Source: Paracoccaceae bacterium (GTDB taxonomy: Bacteria; Pseudomonadota; Alphaproteobacteria; Rhodobacterales; Rhodobacteraceae). From it: a stretch of DNA of 64,000 nt. Both the position numbers and the translations under genes were made by a program. The notes under the pieces were generated by a model. That model had not been told where the DNA came from, searched no databases, and worked only from the letters and a program-made list of their open reading frames with translations. Shown one piece after another: positions 62,139 through 64,000 of this stretch. The DNA lies in the NCBI GenBank assembly GCA_014872815.1, contig WKFK01000014.1, positions 1 through 64,000 on the forward strand. Reading direction: 5' to 3'. Position 1 is the first letter of the stretch, and every line of letters starts with the position of its first letter.

Positions 62139-62771
62139 TTAAAGTGATCCCGTTTTGGCAATCTCAAGCGCCGCGCCGATGACCAGATCAGCGGCCACGG
62201 ACGCGAGGATCATGCCCATGACGCGGCTGACAATGGCTGCGCCGGAGTTGCCGATCACACGGATGATAGGACCAGCGGCCAGCATGCAGAGATAGGCAAA
62301 CACCAGAACGACCAGCATGACCACCGCAGTGATGGCCTGATCCGGGATCGCGACGGTGTTGTTGTCGGTCAGAAGGACAATTGCGAGCATGGCGCCGGGG
62401 CTTGCGAGGGACGGTACCGCTAGCGGGAATACGGCCGGTGAGGGTTTCTCCTCCAGTTCGGCGTCCACGTCAGCGGCGTGTTTGTCGCTTTCTGGTTTGC
62501 TTTCGCCAAAGATCATGGTGAGGGCAAAGAGGAAGAGCACGATGCCACCCGCGACCTGAAACGACAGCAGGCTGATGCCGAGGCCGTCGATCAACAGTTG
62601 GCCGAAGATCAGGAAGAACATCAGAACGCCAGCGGAGACCGCCGCCGCCAGCAGGGCGGTCTTGCGGCGTTCCGGCGCAGTCATGGCGGCGGTCACGGCG
62701 ATAAATACGGGGATCGTACCAATGGGGTCGATCACAACCCAGAGGGTGACAAAGCGTTCAAACAAATCCAT
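62139..62771 (-). CDS. MarC/YchE-family membrane protein
   Basis: 210 aa, six hydrophobic helices. FVTLWVVIDPIGTIPVFIAVT at the start and VPSLASPGAMLAIVLL in the middle are MarC family motifs. A charged insert of about 20 residues (SKPESDKHAADVDAELEEK) lies between helices 3 and 4. Despite the name, no clear role in drug resistance is known. Convergent with the dehalogenase gene. Confidence 0.88.
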   Translation of the reverse strand: MDLFERFVTLWVVIDPIGTIPVFIAVTAAMTAPERRKTALLAAAVSAGVLMFFLIFGQLLIDGLGISLLSFQVAGGIVLFLFALTMIFGESKPESDKHAADVDAELEEKPSPAVFPLAVPSLASPGAMLAIVLLTDNNTVAIPDQAITAVVMLVVLVFAYLCMLAAGPIIRVIGNSGAAIVSRVMGMILASVAADLVIGAALEIAKTGSL

Positions 62772-62913
62772 GGGGGCAGGCTAGGGAATAGACTTTTGGT
62801 TGTCACGAGTTTGTTGTTGGAACTGACCAATAGGGCGGCGTTCTGATGCTTTGTTTCAGTGGGATCGCGTTTCGGGGCTTGACCTCGGGACGGCTTAATT
62901 ATTGCATGTTCTT

Positions 62914-63339
62914 ATGGGCTTTGAAGTGATTGTATCTAAAGAACTCAAACTGGTTTACACCAAGTACTTCGGTTTTGTTGAGCGCCAAGAGATGGAGCAA
63001 GCATTGTTTGCGACCCTTGAGCATCCCGAGTATGTGCCTGGAATGTCGGAGTTGACCGATCTTTCATTGGTTGAGGGAGCTGAGCTCTCCCTAAAGACGA
63101 TAGACGACCACACTTCTCAAGTGGCCGCCCACTATGAGATGCAGGCAAAGTTTACGGCTCACTACGTTTTTGCACCCACAGATCTCGGGTTCGAGTTGGT
63201 GCAAGCACATCGTAAGCTTTCTCAGCAGCGTATTGATAATCTGACTCTCTACATTTTTCGGAGTGAGGCGGAAACTTTGAAAGCCATGGGGCGCAGCGAG
63301 ACCTCTATTGCTGAGCTGTTGACCACCTTATCGCGCTAA
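62914..63339 (+). CDS. Hypothetical protein, STAS-like/alpha-beta fold
   Basis: 141 aa from the ATG at 62914 (a TTG 12 nt upstream is an alternative; neither has a strong ribosome site). No signal or membrane segment. It begins MGFEVIVSKELKLVYTKYFG, then EHPEYVPGMSELTDLS; the arrangement of alternating strands and helices recalls proteins annotated as STAS-like in Roseobacters. Function not recognised. Confidence 0.6.
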   Translation: MGFEVIVSKELKLVYTKYFGFVERQEMEQALFATLEHPEYVPGMSELTDLSLVEGAELSLKTIDDHTSQVAAHYEMQAKFTAHYVFAPTDLGFELVQAHRKLSQQRIDNLTLYIFRSEAETLKAMGRSETSIAELLTTLSR

Positions 63340-63496
63340 ATCCTCGCATCCCACGCCTGCGCCCCGATGGTTTGCGCCCTCACGATCGAGAGGCTGTCCT
63401 GACAGAGTGTGGTGCCAACGGCGCAACTACCGTGCGATTGCGCCGCTGATTTTTTGCACACCGGAGACCGGCCGGTTCGAAACGACCCTTTGACAC

Positions 63497-64000
63497 TCAA
63501 ACACTCACCAAGCATTGGGTTTCGCCTGCGATGATGCCTTCTTCGTCGGTGGGAATGACAAAAGCGGCGAGGCGGCTGTCTGTGGTGGTGATACGGGCGT
63601 TGCCCGCCGTATTGGCTGTGTCGTCGATGTCTGCGCCGAGCCAGGCGCATCCTTGAAGGATACGGGCGCGAATGGCGGCAGCGTTTTCGCCGATGCCGCC
63701 GGTGAAAACCAGCGAGTCGACGCCGCCCATGGATGCGGCCAAGGCGCCGATTTTCTTGCAGGCCTGATAGACAAAGAGGTCCACGGCTTCGGCGGCAGCT
63801 GGGCTGTCAGAGGCGAGCAGGTCGCGCATGTCAGAACTGATGTCAGATACCCCCAAGAGGCCGGATTTGGTGCCCAGCGTGTCTTCGATTTCCGCCACGG
63901 ACATGCCGCGGTCGCGCAGCATGTGGAAGATCACACCGGGGTCAAGCTCGCCACAGCGGCGGCCCATGACCAAACCGTCCAGCGCGGTGTAGCCCATGGT
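63497..64000 (-). CDS. ackA: Acetate kinase, C-terminal part (runs off the window)
   Basis: 167 codons up to the stop at 63497-63499. TMGYTALDGLVMGRRCGELDPG is the conserved acetate kinase segment, with DLFVYQACKKIGALAASMGGVDSLVFTGGIGENAAAIR and DEEGIIAGET near the end. It interconverts acetate plus ATP and acetyl phosphate. The N-terminal half lies outside the window. Whether pta follows upstream cannot be seen. Confidence 0.93.
   Translation of the reverse strand, partial: TMGYTALDGLVMGRRCGELDPGVIFHMLRDRGMSVAEIEDTLGTKSGLLGVSDISSDMRDLLASDSPAAAEAVDLFVYQACKKIGALAASMGGVDSLVFTGGIGENAAAIRARILQGCAWLGADIDDTANTAGNARITTTDSRLAAFVIPTDEEGIIAGETQCLVSV

Overview
The window looks like chromosomal DNA of a marine alphaproteobacterium of the Rhodobacterales (Roseobacter group). 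Evidence for this: GC-rich coding with strong third-position bias, a GapR-type DUF2312 protein, an SLC5-STAC histidine kinase, GlpVSTPQU-type ABC genes with DUF2160, an ScfR-family regulator, and several type I-secreted RTX proteins. No species is named because nothing in the sequence fixes it.

Layout. 1-10.4 kb: the 5' end of acetyl-CoA synthetase, a LivFGMH-type branched-chain amino acid/amide ABC transporter with a Tat-exported binding protein, a divergent ScfR regulator (acyl-CoA sensing), and a response regulator/small membrane protein/SLC5-histidine kinase operon. The set looks like short-chain acid uptake, sensing and activation; the last gene of the window is acetate kinase. 10.5-21.4 kb: core-type genes, including an orphan SpoA (FliM/FliN) protein, a sulfide/persulfide cassette (ETHE1-like, two YeeE, rhodanese-like DUF442), a DksA-like protein, a FadJ-like fusion with altered dehydrogenase residues, GapR, an outer-membrane barrel and an iron-type ABC permease.

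21.4-33.8 kb: an accessory island at tRNA-Thr(TGT). Two complete, identical tRNA-Thr genes and a 17-bp copy of the tRNA 3' end delimit two adjacent segments of 5.9 and 6.4 kb. The first holds a chimeric integrase/helicase relic, a PrrC/RloC-like AAA ATPase with a CxxC hook and an R-E-H nuclease-like triad, and a DUF2130 protein with an ExK nuclease-like motif: a candidate defence module. The second holds an RTX glycosidase-like protein, small unknown genes and about 1 kb of decayed DNA including a tRNA-Arg-like fragment.

34.2-37.5 kb: a ZrgABCD-type zinc uptake operon behind a good Zur-box candidate. 37.6-41.6 kb: an AraC regulator divergent from a Tat-exported molybdenum hydroxylase (IorAB-like). 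41.7-44.0 and 54.3-57.9 kb: two more RTX proteins with a clan GH-A-like catalytic domain, clear paralogues of each other and relatives of the island copy. Between them lie a methyltransferase-like gene, a BlaI/M56 pair with a palindromic operator, an unknown 232-aa protein with a pore-former-like pattern, and the glycerol ABC operon glpVSTPQU. 58.0-62.0 kb: an FAH-family hydrolase and a 1070-aa self-sufficient reductive dehalogenase (corrinoid, two 4Fe-4S, fused flavin/2Fe-2S reductase). The window ends with MarC, a small unknown gene and acetate kinase. A 45-bp intergenic repeat occurs twice (46.6 and 62.1 kb).

The most interesting items are the tRNA-bounded island with its nuclease-like pair and broken integrase, the three-member RTX glycosidase family, and the fused reductive dehalogenase.
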